From positions 1 to 64,000 of the forward strand of contig NZ_JAEMSG010000001.1 in NCBI RefSeq assembly GCF_016462945.1: a stretch of 64,000 nt of DNA, in the 5' to 3' direction. Made by a program: the position numbers and the translations under genes. How positions within the stretch are numbered: position 1 is the stretch's first letter; every line of letters begins with the position of its first letter. The notes beneath the pieces are model-generated. The model was not told the origin of the DNA. It made no database searches and worked only from the letters and a program-made list of their open reading frames with translations. Below, in pieces: positions 28,427-38,124 of the stretch. The stretch comes from Mycolicibacterium sp. GTDB taxonomy: Bacteria; Actinomycetota; Actinomycetes; Mycobacteriales; Mycobacteriaceae.

Positions 28427-29107
28427 TCAGTCGCAACACTGGGTTGATGTCCAGGTTGCGTCGGCGAGAGGGATTGGGCCGCAGCAGTTACGGCCCTTCC
28501 ATGCTTCGAGTCCTTCGCGGATCGCGACGGCGGCGATGACCAAGCCAGCGATCGGGTCGGCCCAGGACCATCCGAACAGACTGTTGAGCACAAGGCCTAC
28601 GAGCAGGACTGCGGACAGGTAGGTGCACAGCAGGGTTTGTTTGGAATCGGCCACCGCTGAACGTGATCCCAGTTCGCGTCCGGTGCGACGTTGGGCCCAG
28701 GACAGCAGCGGCATCACCAGCAGGCTGACCGCGGCCAACACGATGCCCACGATCGAGGGCCGGGGTTCGGCGTACCCGAACAGAGCCCGCACCGATTCCA
28801 CGGTGACGTAGGCGGCCAGGGCGAAGAACGACAGCGCAATGACCCGCAGGGCGGCTTTCTCCCGGGCCTCGTGGTCAGGCTTGGAGAACTGCCAGACCAC
28901 TGCCGCCGCCGAGGACACCTCGATCACCGAGTCCAGCCCGAACCCGATCAGCGCAGTCGAGGACGCCCGCGTACCGGCGGTGAGCGCGACCGCAGCCTCG
29001 ATCACGTTGTAACTGATGGTCGCGGCCAACAGGAGCCGGATGCGGCGGGTCAGGACCTGACGCCGACCAACGTCAACCACGGCGACGGTGGGGTGGTCAA
29101 CGCTCAT
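28427..29107 (-). CDS. Cation diffusion facilitator-type transporter
   Basis: IGFGLDSVIEVSSAAAVVWQF, SWADPIAGLVIAAVAIREGLEAWKG. Confidence 0.85.
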   Translation of the reverse strand: MSVDHPTVAVVDVGRRQVLTRRIRLLLAATISYNVIEAAVALTAGTRASSTALIGFGLDSVIEVSSAAAVVWQFSKPDHEAREKAALRVIALSFFALAAYVTVESVRALFGYAEPRPSIVGIVLAAVSLLVMPLLSWAQRRTGRELGSRSAVADSKQTLLCTYLSAVLLVGLVLNSLFGWSWADPIAGLVIAAVAIREGLEAWKGRNCCGPIPLADATWTSTQCCD

Positions 29108-29474
29108 CGGAATCCTCGGTGCAGCTGTCGATTCCGTAGGCGGGGCATAGCGCCACGGCCTGCCCGGTGGACCGCAACACCGTCTCGGCGCTGGCGAGCA
29201 GGTCAATCAGGGCCGGCTGGGACAGCCGGAATACTGAGGCTCGGCCCACTGGATCGGAGTCGACCAGGCCGCAGCCTTTGAGGCAGGCCAGGTGTTTGGA
29301 CATCGTGGACTGGGCCAGTCCGACTTCCTCGACGAGCTCGCCGACGCGGGCCTCCCCGAGGGCCAGTCGGCGCAGGATCGCCAGCCGGGTGGGATCACCC
29401 AGCGATCGGAACAGGGCCGCTGCGGGAGCTAACTCCACCCTCGTCACCGCACCGGACACCACATGAATCGCCAT
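29097..29474 (-). CDS. ArsR/SmtB-family metal-responsive regulator
   Basis: FRSLGDPTRLAILRRLALGEARVGELVEEVGLAQSTMSKHLACLKGCGLV; C-terminal CPAYGIDSC; overlaps the CDF gene. Confidence 0.92.
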   Translation of the reverse strand: MAIHVVSGAVTRVELAPAAALFRSLGDPTRLAILRRLALGEARVGELVEEVGLAQSTMSKHLACLKGCGLVDSDPVGRASVFRLSQPALIDLLASAETVLRSTGQAVALCPAYGIDSCTEDSDER

Positions 29475-29550
29475 TTAGCGATGTTATCGTGAATTAGTGA
29501 AGTTCAGGCAGAACGGGCGCCTGCTCTCATCGAGAACGTGTCAATCGTCC

Positions 29551-29898
29551 TCATGCTCCGACTGCGTTGGGGTTCATGCGTGTGGCGACGGCTCGGAGCT
29601 GATCGGCAACGTCAACCAGCACGGTGGCCACGTCAGCCTCTGGCCCCTGGTCCTCACGGATCATGGCCAGCAGTCGTTCGCGGGCCACGGTCGAAGGCGG
29701 TAGGCCGCGGTCCGCAGCGATGCGTTCGATCGCTTCAAACTCATCGGGGTTCAGGCGGACCTGCAGGACCCTGCTGCGAGCGCGGTTAGGCCCGCCGACC
29801 GTGACGTGGGCCGGGATGGGGCGGTCGGTCTGGTCAGTCTCGGCGGCTTCGGCTTCGGCCGCGATTGCGGCGAGCTTGTCGGCAGTCTTGTCACTCAT
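29551..29898 (-). CDS. Ribbon-helix-helix antitoxin-like protein
   Basis: SRVLQVRLNPDEFEAIERIAADRGLPPSTVARERLLAMI. Confidence 0.65.
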   Translation of the reverse strand: MSDKTADKLAAIAAEAEAAETDQTDRPIPAHVTVGGPNRARSRVLQVRLNPDEFEAIERIAADRGLPPSTVARERLLAMIREDQGPEADVATVLVDVADQLRAVATRMNPNAVGA

Positions 29899-30019
29899 CA
29901 GGTCCTCCCTGGCGGTAGTAGCGACGGTCGCGGCTATTCGACTTCCATGCACTCGAACCGTGCGTAACGCCGTCCATGACGTAAGTGATGACCGTCGTCC
30001 AATCCACCGTCACATCGCC
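29895..30019 (-). pseudogene. Possible BrnT-type toxin remnant
   Basis: VTVDWTTVITYVMDGVTHGSSAWKSNSRDRRYYRQGGPDE*; tail resembles the BrnT C-terminus ISARxATRRERRxYE; overlaps the RHH gene start. Confidence 0.35.
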
Positions 30020-30023
30020 AAGT

Positions 30024-30041
30024 GTATTACATTAGTAATAC
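30024..30041. promoter_or_regulatory. Perfect inverted repeat, likely TA autoregulatory operator
   Basis: gtattac-atta-gtaatac. Confidence 0.5.
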
Positions 30042-30147
30042 GAATTCCCCCTCTGCTCGGCCACGCTGATTTCCCCCATAAAGGGAGTGTCAAGAATCAG
30101 CCGAAGCCATAATGGCAAGCATCACCCGAACTAATTCATGCATTTTG

Positions 30148-30221
30148 TGGGGCGGGCGGGGCTCGAACCCGCGACCAACGGATTATGAGTCCGCGGCTCT
30201 AACCAACTGAGCTACCGCCCC
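30148..30221 (-). tRNA. tRNA with CAU anticodon (elongator Met or Ile2)
   Basis: GGGGCGGTAGCTCAGTTGGTTAGAGCCGCGGACTCATAATCCGTTGGTCGCGGGTTCGAGCCCCGCCCGCCCCA folds as a complete cloverleaf. Confidence 0.95.
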
Positions 30222-30258
30222 CGGTCGTTCAACACGACGACGATACGCGACGGTGCTT

Positions 30259-30504
30259 CTAGAACCCGGTGATCCACCGGCACACCACGGGGTTCTGCAT
30301 GCAGGCGGCGTTGATATCGGGCAGCGCGCCCGAGCACGGCAGGCCGTTTTCCTGCACGCAGCCAGGCGGCATCGGCGGGCATACCGTGCCGTCCGGGCGC
30401 ACGCATATCTGGTCGTATGGCCCGGCGTAGGCGGGTACCGCCATCGCGCCGGTCGCGCCCAGTGCGACGCCGACCGCCGCACAGAACAATCGAATGGTCC
30501 CCAC
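30259..30504 (-). CDS. Small secreted Cys/Pro-rich protein
   Basis: Signal peptide GTIRLFCAAVGVALGATGAMAVPAYA, then ICVRPDGTVCPPMPPGCVQENGLPCSGALPDINAACMQNPVVC. Confidence 0.65.
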   Translation of the reverse strand: MGTIRLFCAAVGVALGATGAMAVPAYAGPYDQICVRPDGTVCPPMPPGCVQENGLPCSGALPDINAACMQNPVVCRWITGF

Positions 30505-30593
30505 GAGTCCTCCCCAGATCCGCTGGCCATCCCCGTCCAGCACTACGCCCGAGACTATCCCGCACCGCTGACAAAAGTCGGCGCGGTATCGGC

Positions 30594-30944
30594 TCAGTTC
30601 GTGACGACGCAGAACTCGTTTCCCTCGGGGTCGAGCAGGACGATGAAATCCCCGATGGGGTCGGCCCGCCGATCCGTCACCTGAGTTGCCCCGAGTTCGA
30701 CGCACTGCGCAGCACCCTTCTCAAGATCAGTGACCAGCACGTCGAGATGCACCCGGTTCTTGCCCACCTTCGCTTCGGGCACCTGCTGGAACGACACCGC
30801 CGTGGAGCCGTCGGGCATGATCACCGCCACCCACTCCGCCGATTCACGCACCGGAGTTCCGCCCAGCACCGCCGCCCAGAATGCGGCGAGTGAGTCACAG
30901 TCGTGGCAGTCGATCACCACTTCGGAGAGCCTGCCGACCGCCAT
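30594..30944 (-). CDS. VOC (glyoxalase-like) family protein
   Basis: VVIDCHDCDSLAAFWAAVLGG...VHLDVLVTDLEKGAAQCVELGA...IVLLDPEGNEFCVV. Confidence 0.9.
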   Translation of the reverse strand: MAVGRLSEVVIDCHDCDSLAAFWAAVLGGTPVRESAEWVAVIMPDGSTAVSFQQVPEAKVGKNRVHLDVLVTDLEKGAAQCVELGATQVTDRRADPIGDFIVLLDPEGNEFCVVTN

Positions 30945-31789
30945 CAGGAGTAGACCGGTTGCCCGTCGGCGTCGATGTAGTACAGCGCCGTGCCCTCCTC
31001 CACGCGGGGTACATCGGCCCGCAGCGCCACCGCGATCTTGTTGCTGGCATTGCGCATCACGTCCAATGTCAGCTCGCGAGACTGTTCAGCGGTGAAATAC
31101 TTCCGTACTCCTCCGGCTATATCGGGTGCGATCTGGGCCGGCGACCAGACCAGCGCATCGACATACCGCAGCGCCGCCTTGTGACCGTCGGTGAGCAACG
31201 CGGAGTCCTCGTAGCACTCGATCTCGTCGTAGAGACTCTCCGACCCGCCCGAATCCAGTGCGGTGCTGTCGCGCAGTGATTTGCACAGGCGACAGTTGTG
31301 CGCGACCGCCCCGCGTAGCCGCACCACCTCGGTGGTCACCGGGTCCAGCGAGCGCAGGCGCGCTATCCCGGGCAGCAGATGGTTGAAGACCACGTCCAAG
31401 GCGTCGATGCCGGAATCCCACCGCGGGTCAGTGGGTGCCCAGTCCGCCAGTAGGCCCAGCGCGGTCAACCCCGCCAGCAACCGCGGCAGAAAATCGGCAA
31501 CATACATCTGCACTACCGCGCCGATTGCCTCGCGCCCGAGCGTCCCGGTCAGTGCCGCGCGTTGGGCTTCGGTGACCATCGACACGTCGATGCCGAACTG
31601 CTCGGCGAAGTCGGCGACGACGGTCTCAGCGTCCGACTCGGCCTGTGCCACAGCGAGTTCAGATGGCAACGCGGGCAATGACACAGCGCTCGCGCACGTC
31701 GTGCGGATCAGTCCGACTATTCGCTGCTGTCCCGCCGGGGACTGCCACGTCAGTCGGCTGAGCCAGGTGTCGATCTCGTCTGCGGGCAC
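30944..31789 (-). CDS. Carboxymuconolactone decarboxylase / AhpD-like protein
   Basis: VVRLRGAVAHNCRLCKSLRDSTA CxxC-containing AhpD-like motif. Confidence 0.75.
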   Translation of the reverse strand: MPADEIDTWLSRLTWQSPAGQQRIVGLIRTTCASAVSLPALPSELAVAQAESDAETVVADFAEQFGIDVSMVTEAQRAALTGTLGREAIGAVVQMYVADFLPRLLAGLTALGLLADWAPTDPRWDSGIDALDVVFNHLLPGIARLRSLDPVTTEVVRLRGAVAHNCRLCKSLRDSTALDSGGSESLYDEIECYEDSALLTDGHKAALRYVDALVWSPAQIAPDIAGGVRKYFTAEQSRELTLDVMRNASNKIAVALRADVPRVEEGTALYYIDADGQPVYS

Positions 31790-31795
31790 AGTTGA

Positions 31796-33169
31796 TTATT
31801 GCGCTTGGCTGACAGAGGACATATGGAAGTCGGGAATCCGCAGGGTCGGCATCACCGCTCGGGTGGCCCAGTCACCCCATTCGCGCGGCAGCGTCGCCTC
31901 GGCAATACCGGCCTCGGTGGCCCGGCGCAGCAGATCCAGCGGGCTCTCGTTGAACCGGAAGTTGTTGACCGCGGCGGTAACTTGGCCGTCCTCGATCAGG
32001 TACACCCCGTCGCGGGTCAGTCCGGTCAACAGCAGCGTGGTGGGGTCGACGGTGCGGATGTACCACAGCGTCGTCAACAACAGTCCGCGTTCAGTGGCCG
32101 CGACCATCTCGGGCAGCGACGCGGTGCCCCCGGTCATCAGCAGGTTGTCGGCGGGAACAGCCGGCGCGGTTCCGAATTCAACGGCCGCAGCCCGCGGGTA
32201 GGTCAGCGAGGAGATGGTGCCGTCGCGGATCCAGTCCACCCGGTCGATGCCCATGCCGTTGTCGAACAGCGAGATCCGCTCGGACCCCGACGCGGTGTGC
32301 ACGAACGGTGCGCACTCCTGGCCGGGCGCGAACGGATCGGAGTACATCGTCAGCGCCAAGTCGGTGAGCTTCTCCCCCACCCGCGTTCCCCCGCCGGGCG
32401 CCGACAGTGCGGTGCGGCCCTCTTCGGCGCCGCGGCCGTCCATCGACCAGCCGAGGTAGATCATCATGTCGGCCACGGTCGAGGGCGGCATCAGGGTTTC
32501 GTAACGCCCGGCCGGTAAATCGACCGTGCGTCGCGCCCAACCCAACCGGGTCGACAGTCCGTCGAGCATGGCGTCGATCGGTACGTCGATAAACCACGGT
32601 GTGCTGACCCCGGCCCAGGCACTGGCGGTGCCGCGTTTGGCATTGATCTCCACTGATCCGGTCGGCTGGGTGAATCGGCGACGCACCCCGGTCGAGGTGG
32701 CCAAAAACGTCGTCTCCACCACGTGGTGGGCATAGCCGTAGAGCCGATCACTGCCGCCGAATCCCACCGACAGCGCGCGGGCCACCGCCGCAAAAGCTCC
32801 GACTCCGGTTCCGGGCACCGGATCATCCCAATCGGCAGGCTCGCCGGATCCGGTGAGCAATGGTGCATTGTCACCGGCATCCGGTGCGGCATGGGCCGCG
32901 TCCGCGGAGGCGGCCACCAAGGCGGCGACCGCGCCCTGGTCGACGATGCTGGAGCGTCTCGCCCCGATATGGGCGGTATCGCCTTTTCGCACAATGGAAA
33001 TCACCGCAGTCGTTTGGCTGGTCGAAACACCGTTGGTGGTCATCGAGTTTCCGGCCCAGCGCAGCGAGGCTTCCGCTCGGTCGGAGACGATCACGATGCT
33101 CTCGTCGCACCGGGCCGATGTCGCGGCGGCCGCCAGGGCCAATTCGACGACCTGCTGCGCGGAAATCAC
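31796..33169 (-). CDS. TldE/PmbA-family metalloprotease
   Basis: VISAQQVVELALAAAATSARCDESIVIVSDRAEASLRWAGNSMTTNG; pairs with TldD via GTGA overlap. Confidence 0.88.
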   Translation of the reverse strand: MISAQQVVELALAAAATSARCDESIVIVSDRAEASLRWAGNSMTTNGVSTSQTTAVISIVRKGDTAHIGARRSSIVDQGAVAALVAASADAAHAAPDAGDNAPLLTGSGEPADWDDPVPGTGVGAFAAVARALSVGFGGSDRLYGYAHHVVETTFLATSTGVRRRFTQPTGSVEINAKRGTASAWAGVSTPWFIDVPIDAMLDGLSTRLGWARRTVDLPAGRYETLMPPSTVADMMIYLGWSMDGRGAEEGRTALSAPGGGTRVGEKLTDLALTMYSDPFAPGQECAPFVHTASGSERISLFDNGMGIDRVDWIRDGTISSLTYPRAAAVEFGTAPAVPADNLLMTGGTASLPEMVAATERGLLLTTLWYIRTVDPTTLLLTGLTRDGVYLIEDGQVTAAVNNFRFNESPLDLLRRATEAGIAEATLPREWGDWATRAVMPTLRIPDFHMSSVSQAQ

Positions 33170-34683
33170 ACCCGACCCGATTCTTCCCGGGTGTTGAGAA
33201 CGTTCACCCCGCGAAACAACGCCGAGGGACACCCGTGGCTGACCGCAGCAACCTGGCCGGGCTGGGCCTTGCCGCAGTTGAACGCCCCGCCGAGCCGCCA
33301 CGTGGACGGCCCGCCGACGGCTTCCATGGAGTTCCAGAAGTCGGTGGTGGTGGCCTGATAGGCGACGTCGCGCAGCTGGCCATCGAGCCGACCGTCCCGA
33401 ATGCGGAAGAACCGCTGACCGGTGAACTGAAAGTTGTAGCGCTGCATATCAATCGACCACGATTTATCACCCACGATGTAGAGGCCATTATCCACCCGGC
33501 TGATCAGATCGGCGGTGCTCAGATTCTCGACACCGGGTTGCAGTGACACGTTGGGCATCCGCTGGATCGGCACGTGGTGGGCGGAGTCGGCGTAGGAACA
33601 GCCGTTGGAGCGGTCCCTACCGAGTCGCTTGGCGAACACCCGGTCGAGTTGATAGCCGACGAAGATCCCGTCACGAATCAGATCCCAACTCTGGGCCGCC
33701 ACGCCTTCGGCGTCGTAGCCGATTGTGGCCAAACCGAACGCGGCGGTGCGGTCGGCGGTGACGTTCATCACCGGCGATCCGTAGCGCAGGGTGCCGAGCT
33801 TGTCCGGGGTGGCGAATGAGGTGCCGGCGTAAGCCGCTTCGTAGCCGATCGCCCGGTCATACTCGGTCGCGTGGCCGATGGACTCGTGGATCGTCAGCCA
33901 CAGATTGGTGGGGTCGATCACCAGATCGGTTGGGCCGGCGATGACGCTGGGCGACTTGGTTTTCTCAGCCAGCAGGGTGGGCAGTTCAGCCAGTTCGCCC
34001 GACCAGTCCCATACCTGGTCATCGGTCAAGGTCTCCCAGCCACGGCCGGTGGGCGGGGCGCATGTGCGCATCGACTCGAAGCTTCCCGCCGCGGCGTCGA
34101 CGGCGACCGCCTCCAGCGCCGGCATGGTGCGCACCCGCTGCTGGGTGATCGATGAGCCGAACGTGTCGGCATAGAAGGTCTGCTCCTTGACCGTATTCAC
34201 CATCGCCGACACGTGATCCACCCCGTCGGACGCGAGCAGGCGGCCGGAGTACTCCCCCAGCAGAGCGGCCTTCTCATCGGTGGGGATCGCGAACGGGTCG
34301 ATCCGGTAGTCCGACACCCAGGTGGCGTCGGTGTAGACCGGTTCGTCGGCCAGCTCGATCCGCTCGGCGTTCAGCGCGGCCAGGGTGACCGCGACGCCCA
34401 CCGCATGGCGCGCCGAGTCGGCGGCGATATCCGGGCGTAGTCCGGCGTGTGAGGCGAAGCCCCAGGTGCCGTCGACGATCACCCGCACCGCCAGACCAAC
34501 CTCGCGGTCCAGGACCGCGGACTCCAGTTCGCCGTCGCGTAGTTGCACGATCTCGGTGGTGATCGCGTGCACCCGCAGGTCGGCGTAGCTCGCGCCACCG
34601 GCGATCGCGGCAGAGAGTGCGGCGTCGGCAAGCTGATTGAGCGGCAGGGTCAGGAAATCAGCGTCGACGCCTCGTGCAGTCAC
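33166..34683 (-). CDS. tldD: TldD-family metalloprotease
   Basis: LTIHESIGHATEYDRAIGYEAAYAGTSFA HExxxH motif. Confidence 0.92.
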   Translation of the reverse strand: MTARGVDADFLTLPLNQLADAALSAAIAGGASYADLRVHAITTEIVQLRDGELESAVLDREVGLAVRVIVDGTWGFASHAGLRPDIAADSARHAVGVAVTLAALNAERIELADEPVYTDATWVSDYRIDPFAIPTDEKAALLGEYSGRLLASDGVDHVSAMVNTVKEQTFYADTFGSSITQQRVRTMPALEAVAVDAAAGSFESMRTCAPPTGRGWETLTDDQVWDWSGELAELPTLLAEKTKSPSVIAGPTDLVIDPTNLWLTIHESIGHATEYDRAIGYEAAYAGTSFATPDKLGTLRYGSPVMNVTADRTAAFGLATIGYDAEGVAAQSWDLIRDGIFVGYQLDRVFAKRLGRDRSNGCSYADSAHHVPIQRMPNVSLQPGVENLSTADLISRVDNGLYIVGDKSWSIDMQRYNFQFTGQRFFRIRDGRLDGQLRDVAYQATTTDFWNSMEAVGGPSTWRLGGAFNCGKAQPGQVAAVSHGCPSALFRGVNVLNTREESGRV

Positions 34684-34692
34684 AGCGCAACG

Positions 34693-35511
34693 CTAACCCA
34701 GACCCCTGATCTCCAACACGATCGCCAGCGCACACACCCCTGCGCAGATCGACAGTGCCACCCAATCTGCCGGACGGGGCCGCGACGGCACGGCGGCGAT
34801 CTGCCCGGTGCCGCCCCGGGCGGTAATAGCGTCGCCCATCTCGTCGGCACGACGCAGTGCGACAGTGACGCCGGCGGCGAGCAGATCGACCATCTCAGTC
34901 AACCAACGTCGGCGTTTAGCTGTGCCATCCGGCAATACGGGGCGCGGTCGCAACCGCCGCGCGGCATAGAGCAGGCGGAACTCCTCAAGAAGCATCGGAA
35001 ACGCGCGCAAGGCCAACGCCAGCGCCACGGCCCAATCGTCAACAGGAATTCGCAACGGCCGCAGCGGCCGGCCCAGGGTGGCGATCGCGGGCGCGACATC
35101 GGCGACGTTCGTAGTCCACGACACCATCGCCGCCAGTGCCAGCAGCACAATCGACAGCGCGGTGAAGCGCAGGAACTTCAGCAGCCCACCGACTTCGAGA
35201 TCGGCCGACCACAGATGCAACACCGGCTCACCGCCACCCAACGTGGCCAGGACACAGCCGATCAGCAGGAGAATCCACAGCCATCGCGGGATCGACGGCA
35301 ACGCGCCGCGCGGGATGCCCGCGAGCCGCGCCGCCACACCTACCAGTGCCGCCATCAGAACAATCACGATCCAGCCGGGATAGAACGCCAGCACCAGCGA
35401 AACAACAAACACCACGATGAGTTTGGTTCCGGCCCACAACTCGTGGATGACGGATGTACCGGGGACCGGGCGCAGAAGCACCACCGGCCGGCGCTGGCGA
35501 GCCGTGCTCAT
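34693..35511 (-). CDS. ECF transporter transmembrane protein (EcfT)
   Basis: [29 protein letters not shown] and C-terminal ARRLRPR coupling region; adjacent ECF ATPase. Confidence 0.85.
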   Translation of the reverse strand: MSTARQRRPVVLLRPVPGTSVIHELWAGTKLIVVFVVSLVLAFYPGWIVIVLMAALVGVAARLAGIPRGALPSIPRWLWILLLIGCVLATLGGGEPVLHLWSADLEVGGLLKFLRFTALSIVLLALAAMVSWTTNVADVAPAIATLGRPLRPLRIPVDDWAVALALALRAFPMLLEEFRLLYAARRLRPRPVLPDGTAKRRRWLTEMVDLLAAGVTVALRRADEMGDAITARGGTGQIAAVPSRPRPADWVALSICAGVCALAIVLEIRGLG

Positions 35512-37574
35512 GGCAGACCCCCGGCGGTACCGGTCGCCTGAGCCGCTGACGCAACCACACCGTTTTCCAGATGGAGGATGCGCGGGCACAGTTCCTCCAG
35601 GCCGGCGAAGTCATGCGAGATCACCACCACTGTCAGCCCGGCATTGCGGCGCAGGTCGGTCAGCAGACGCAGCAGTCCGCGCTGGCTGGCGGCGTCCAGA
35701 CCCGCCAAGGGCTCATCGAGGATGAGCGCCTGCGGCCACCGGGCGAGCAGACCGGCGATCACCACCCGACGCATCTGGCCGCCGCTGAGCTGGTCGACGC
35801 GGCGGCGAGCCAACGACCCGTCAAGGCCCACCGTCGCCAGCGCCGACACCACCCGGCCGGTATCCGAGGGTGAAAATCCTGCGGCAGAAGCAACTTCGAG
35901 GTCGACTCTGCTGCGCAGCAGCTGGAGGCGCGCGGCCTGGAAAGCGATTGCGACGTCGCCAACGTGCTCGTGGGCCCGACGGCCCCGAACCAGACACGAA
36001 CCTGTGGTCGGCTTCGTGAGGCCGGCCATGATCCAGGCCAGCGTCGATTTCCCTGAGCCGTTGCCGCCGTGGATCAGTACCCCGTCGCCCTCATTGACGG
36101 TGAAGCTGACGTCGCGCAGCGCGGTCTTCGCCCAAGGCGTACCGCTGCCGTACACGTGGCCGACGCCGTCCAGTCGCAATACCGGGCGAGCACTGTTCGG
36201 TGTGCCAGTGCTGTTCGATGTAACACCGGGCGTGGGGATTGGCGTAGGGGCAGGTATCGCGGCGCTACCCACCATCACCATGTTGTCGACTGAGTCACTG
36301 AGATTCACCGTCCGGTCGGCGATCTCGGCCTCGTTGTTGTAGTGGGTGATGTGGACCAGTGCCATCTGGCGGCGATCAGCGAGTCCCGACAGCACGCTCA
36401 GCAGTGCCTCCCGGCCCCGCTGATCAACCATGGTGGTGATCTCGTCGGCGATCAGTACCGACGGCTGGCGGGCCAGGGCGGCCGCAACGGCCAGCCGCTG
36501 AAGTTCACCGCCGGACAGTCCGCCGGTATCTCGCTCCTCCATACCGGCCAGACCCACTTCACCCAGCAGCCTGCCCACATCGGTGTGGGTTCCCGGCGGT
36601 AGCCCCCACACCACGTCGTCGGCGACCCTGCTACCCAGCACCTGGCTCTCGGGATGCTGCATGACTACTGCGGTGCCGCCCAGCTGACCCAGCCCGACGG
36701 TTCCGGGACGGTCGATGCGCCCCGAGCTCGGCTCGCGTCCACACAGCAATAGCATCAAGGTGGTCTTGCCCGACCCGTTGGCGCCGACGACCGCGATGTG
36801 TTCGCCGGTCTCGATCGTCAGGCTCAATGGCCGAAGCGCATCGTGGTCGGCGCCCGGATACCGAAAACGCGCCTGGCTCAGGCGAATCGGAAGCGGTGCA
36901 ACCTGACCCATCTCGGTCAGCACATCGAGCTTGTGGACATCGGGTATGCCGCGCAACCGTTCCAGCACCCGTGACAGCGCCCACCACCCCACCAGAGAAA
37001 CAATCATCATCGTGAAGATTGCGTAGCCCATCATCAGTACCGGCCAGTACTGCAATGCCGTGGTGAACATGGCGCGAGTTTGCCGGGCGGACTGGCGGAA
37101 CGGTTCGAACTGCGACATCACCGATATCACGCCGTCGACATTGGCGGTCATCGCCTCGAAGGTCAGCGTGCGCAACCGGGCGAGCGCGGTGAGCGCGGCG
37201 ATGATCCACAGACCGTTGAGAATCCCGGCGACCACGGACACCGCGATCATGATTGGCGTGCCCCCGCCGCGGCGCTTGATGATGCCGGTTGCCCCGCCGA
37301 CATAGGCGCAGTTGAGCACGATCATGAAGCCACTGATGCCGGCGATCAGGAATGCGATCGTTGCCGCGGCGAATGAGGCTGCCAGCAGCACCCGCAACCG
37401 ATAGCGGTATCCGAGCAGACCCATCGGGACGGTGACCAACAGCGACACCCCGCCGGCGAAGGGCACGACCACCGACACGATGGCCAACGCTGCGCTGAGC
37501 GCCCCCATCACGGCTGCCTGCGCCATCTCGACGGGGGTGAGCGAGCCCACCCGCTGTCCACCCATCGAGGTCAT
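35508..37574 (-). CDS. ECF transporter: N-terminal S-component-like membrane domain fused to two ABC ATPase domains
   Basis: Membrane domain, then [13 protein letters not shown] / [13 protein letters not shown] and [13 protein letters not shown] / [16 protein letters not shown]; resembles M. tuberculosis Rv2326c. Confidence 0.9.
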   Translation of the reverse strand: MTSMGGQRVGSLTPVEMAQAAVMGALSAALAIVSVVVPFAGGVSLLVTVPMGLLGYRYRLRVLLAASFAAATIAFLIAGISGFMIVLNCAYVGGATGIIKRRGGGTPIMIAVSVVAGILNGLWIIAALTALARLRTLTFEAMTANVDGVISVMSQFEPFRQSARQTRAMFTTALQYWPVLMMGYAIFTMMIVSLVGWWALSRVLERLRGIPDVHKLDVLTEMGQVAPLPIRLSQARFRYPGADHDALRPLSLTIETGEHIAVVGANGSGKTTLMLLLCGREPSSGRIDRPGTVGLGQLGGTAVVMQHPESQVLGSRVADDVVWGLPPGTHTDVGRLLGEVGLAGMEERDTGGLSGGELQRLAVAAALARQPSVLIADEITTMVDQRGREALLSVLSGLADRRQMALVHITHYNNEAEIADRTVNLSDSVDNMVMVGSAAIPAPTPIPTPGVTSNSTGTPNSARPVLRLDGVGHVYGSGTPWAKTALRDVSFTVNEGDGVLIHGGNGSGKSTLAWIMAGLTKPTTGSCLVRGRRAHEHVGDVAIAFQAARLQLLRSRVDLEVASAAGFSPSDTGRVVSALATVGLDGSLARRRVDQLSGGQMRRVVIAGLLARWPQALILDEPLAGLDAASQRGLLRLLTDLRRNAGLTVVVISHDFAGLEELCPRILHLENGVVASAAQATGTAGGLP

Positions 37575-37661
37575 TTCCCGATTCTGCCAGCCTGCGCACT
37601 CGAGAACCGGCAGCGCGCGCGATCGAGACACCGCATAGATGACCTATGTAAACTACACCGT

Positions 37662-38117
37662 GTGTCCGCGAGGAGGATTGATCCGTCCGGCGCCGGTCTG
37701 GGATCTGAGTTGCTCACCGCGGTGGCGCGACTGAACCGGCTGGCGACCCAGCGCATCCGACTGCCGCTGCCCTGGGCACAGGCTCGACTGCTCGGCACCA
37801 TCGAAGACCGCGGCGCGGCAAGGATCTCCGATCTCGCCGAACTCGACCACTGCTCCCAGCCGACGATGACCACGCAGGTGCACCGCCTGGAGGAAGCCGG
37901 CTTGGTGGCCCGCACCCCGGACCCGGATGACGCACGCGCGGTGCGAATCAGCATCACCGAGAGGGGCTCCCAGGTGCTGGCCCACGTCCGCACGGATCGC
38001 GCGGCGGTGATCGATCCGCGCATCAAGGCGCTCTCGCAGCAGGACCGGGACGCACTGTCGAGAGCCATGGATGTCCTGCACCGCCTCATCGACGACATCT
38101 CGACGGGTCCAGCGTAG
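37662..38117 (+). CDS. MarR-family transcriptional regulator
   Basis: ISDLAELDHCSQPTMTTQVHRLEEAGLVARTPDPDDARAVRISITERG. Confidence 0.92.
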   Translation: MSARRIDPSGAGLGSELLTAVARLNRLATQRIRLPLPWAQARLLGTIEDRGAARISDLAELDHCSQPTMTTQVHRLEEAGLVARTPDPDDARAVRISITERGSQVLAHVRTDRAAVIDPRIKALSQQDRDALSRAMDVLHRLIDDISTGPA

Positions 38118-38124
38118 CAATCGT

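Noticed and set aside
14863-30221. Active prophage or ICE
   Set aside because: No integrase, transposase, phage structural or conjugation genes can be recognised; only a possible remnant boundary is supported.
36631-37599. 322-aa minus-strand ORF over the ECF gene
   Set aside because: Out-of-frame shadow of the fused ECF transporter, which has clear ATPase motifs.
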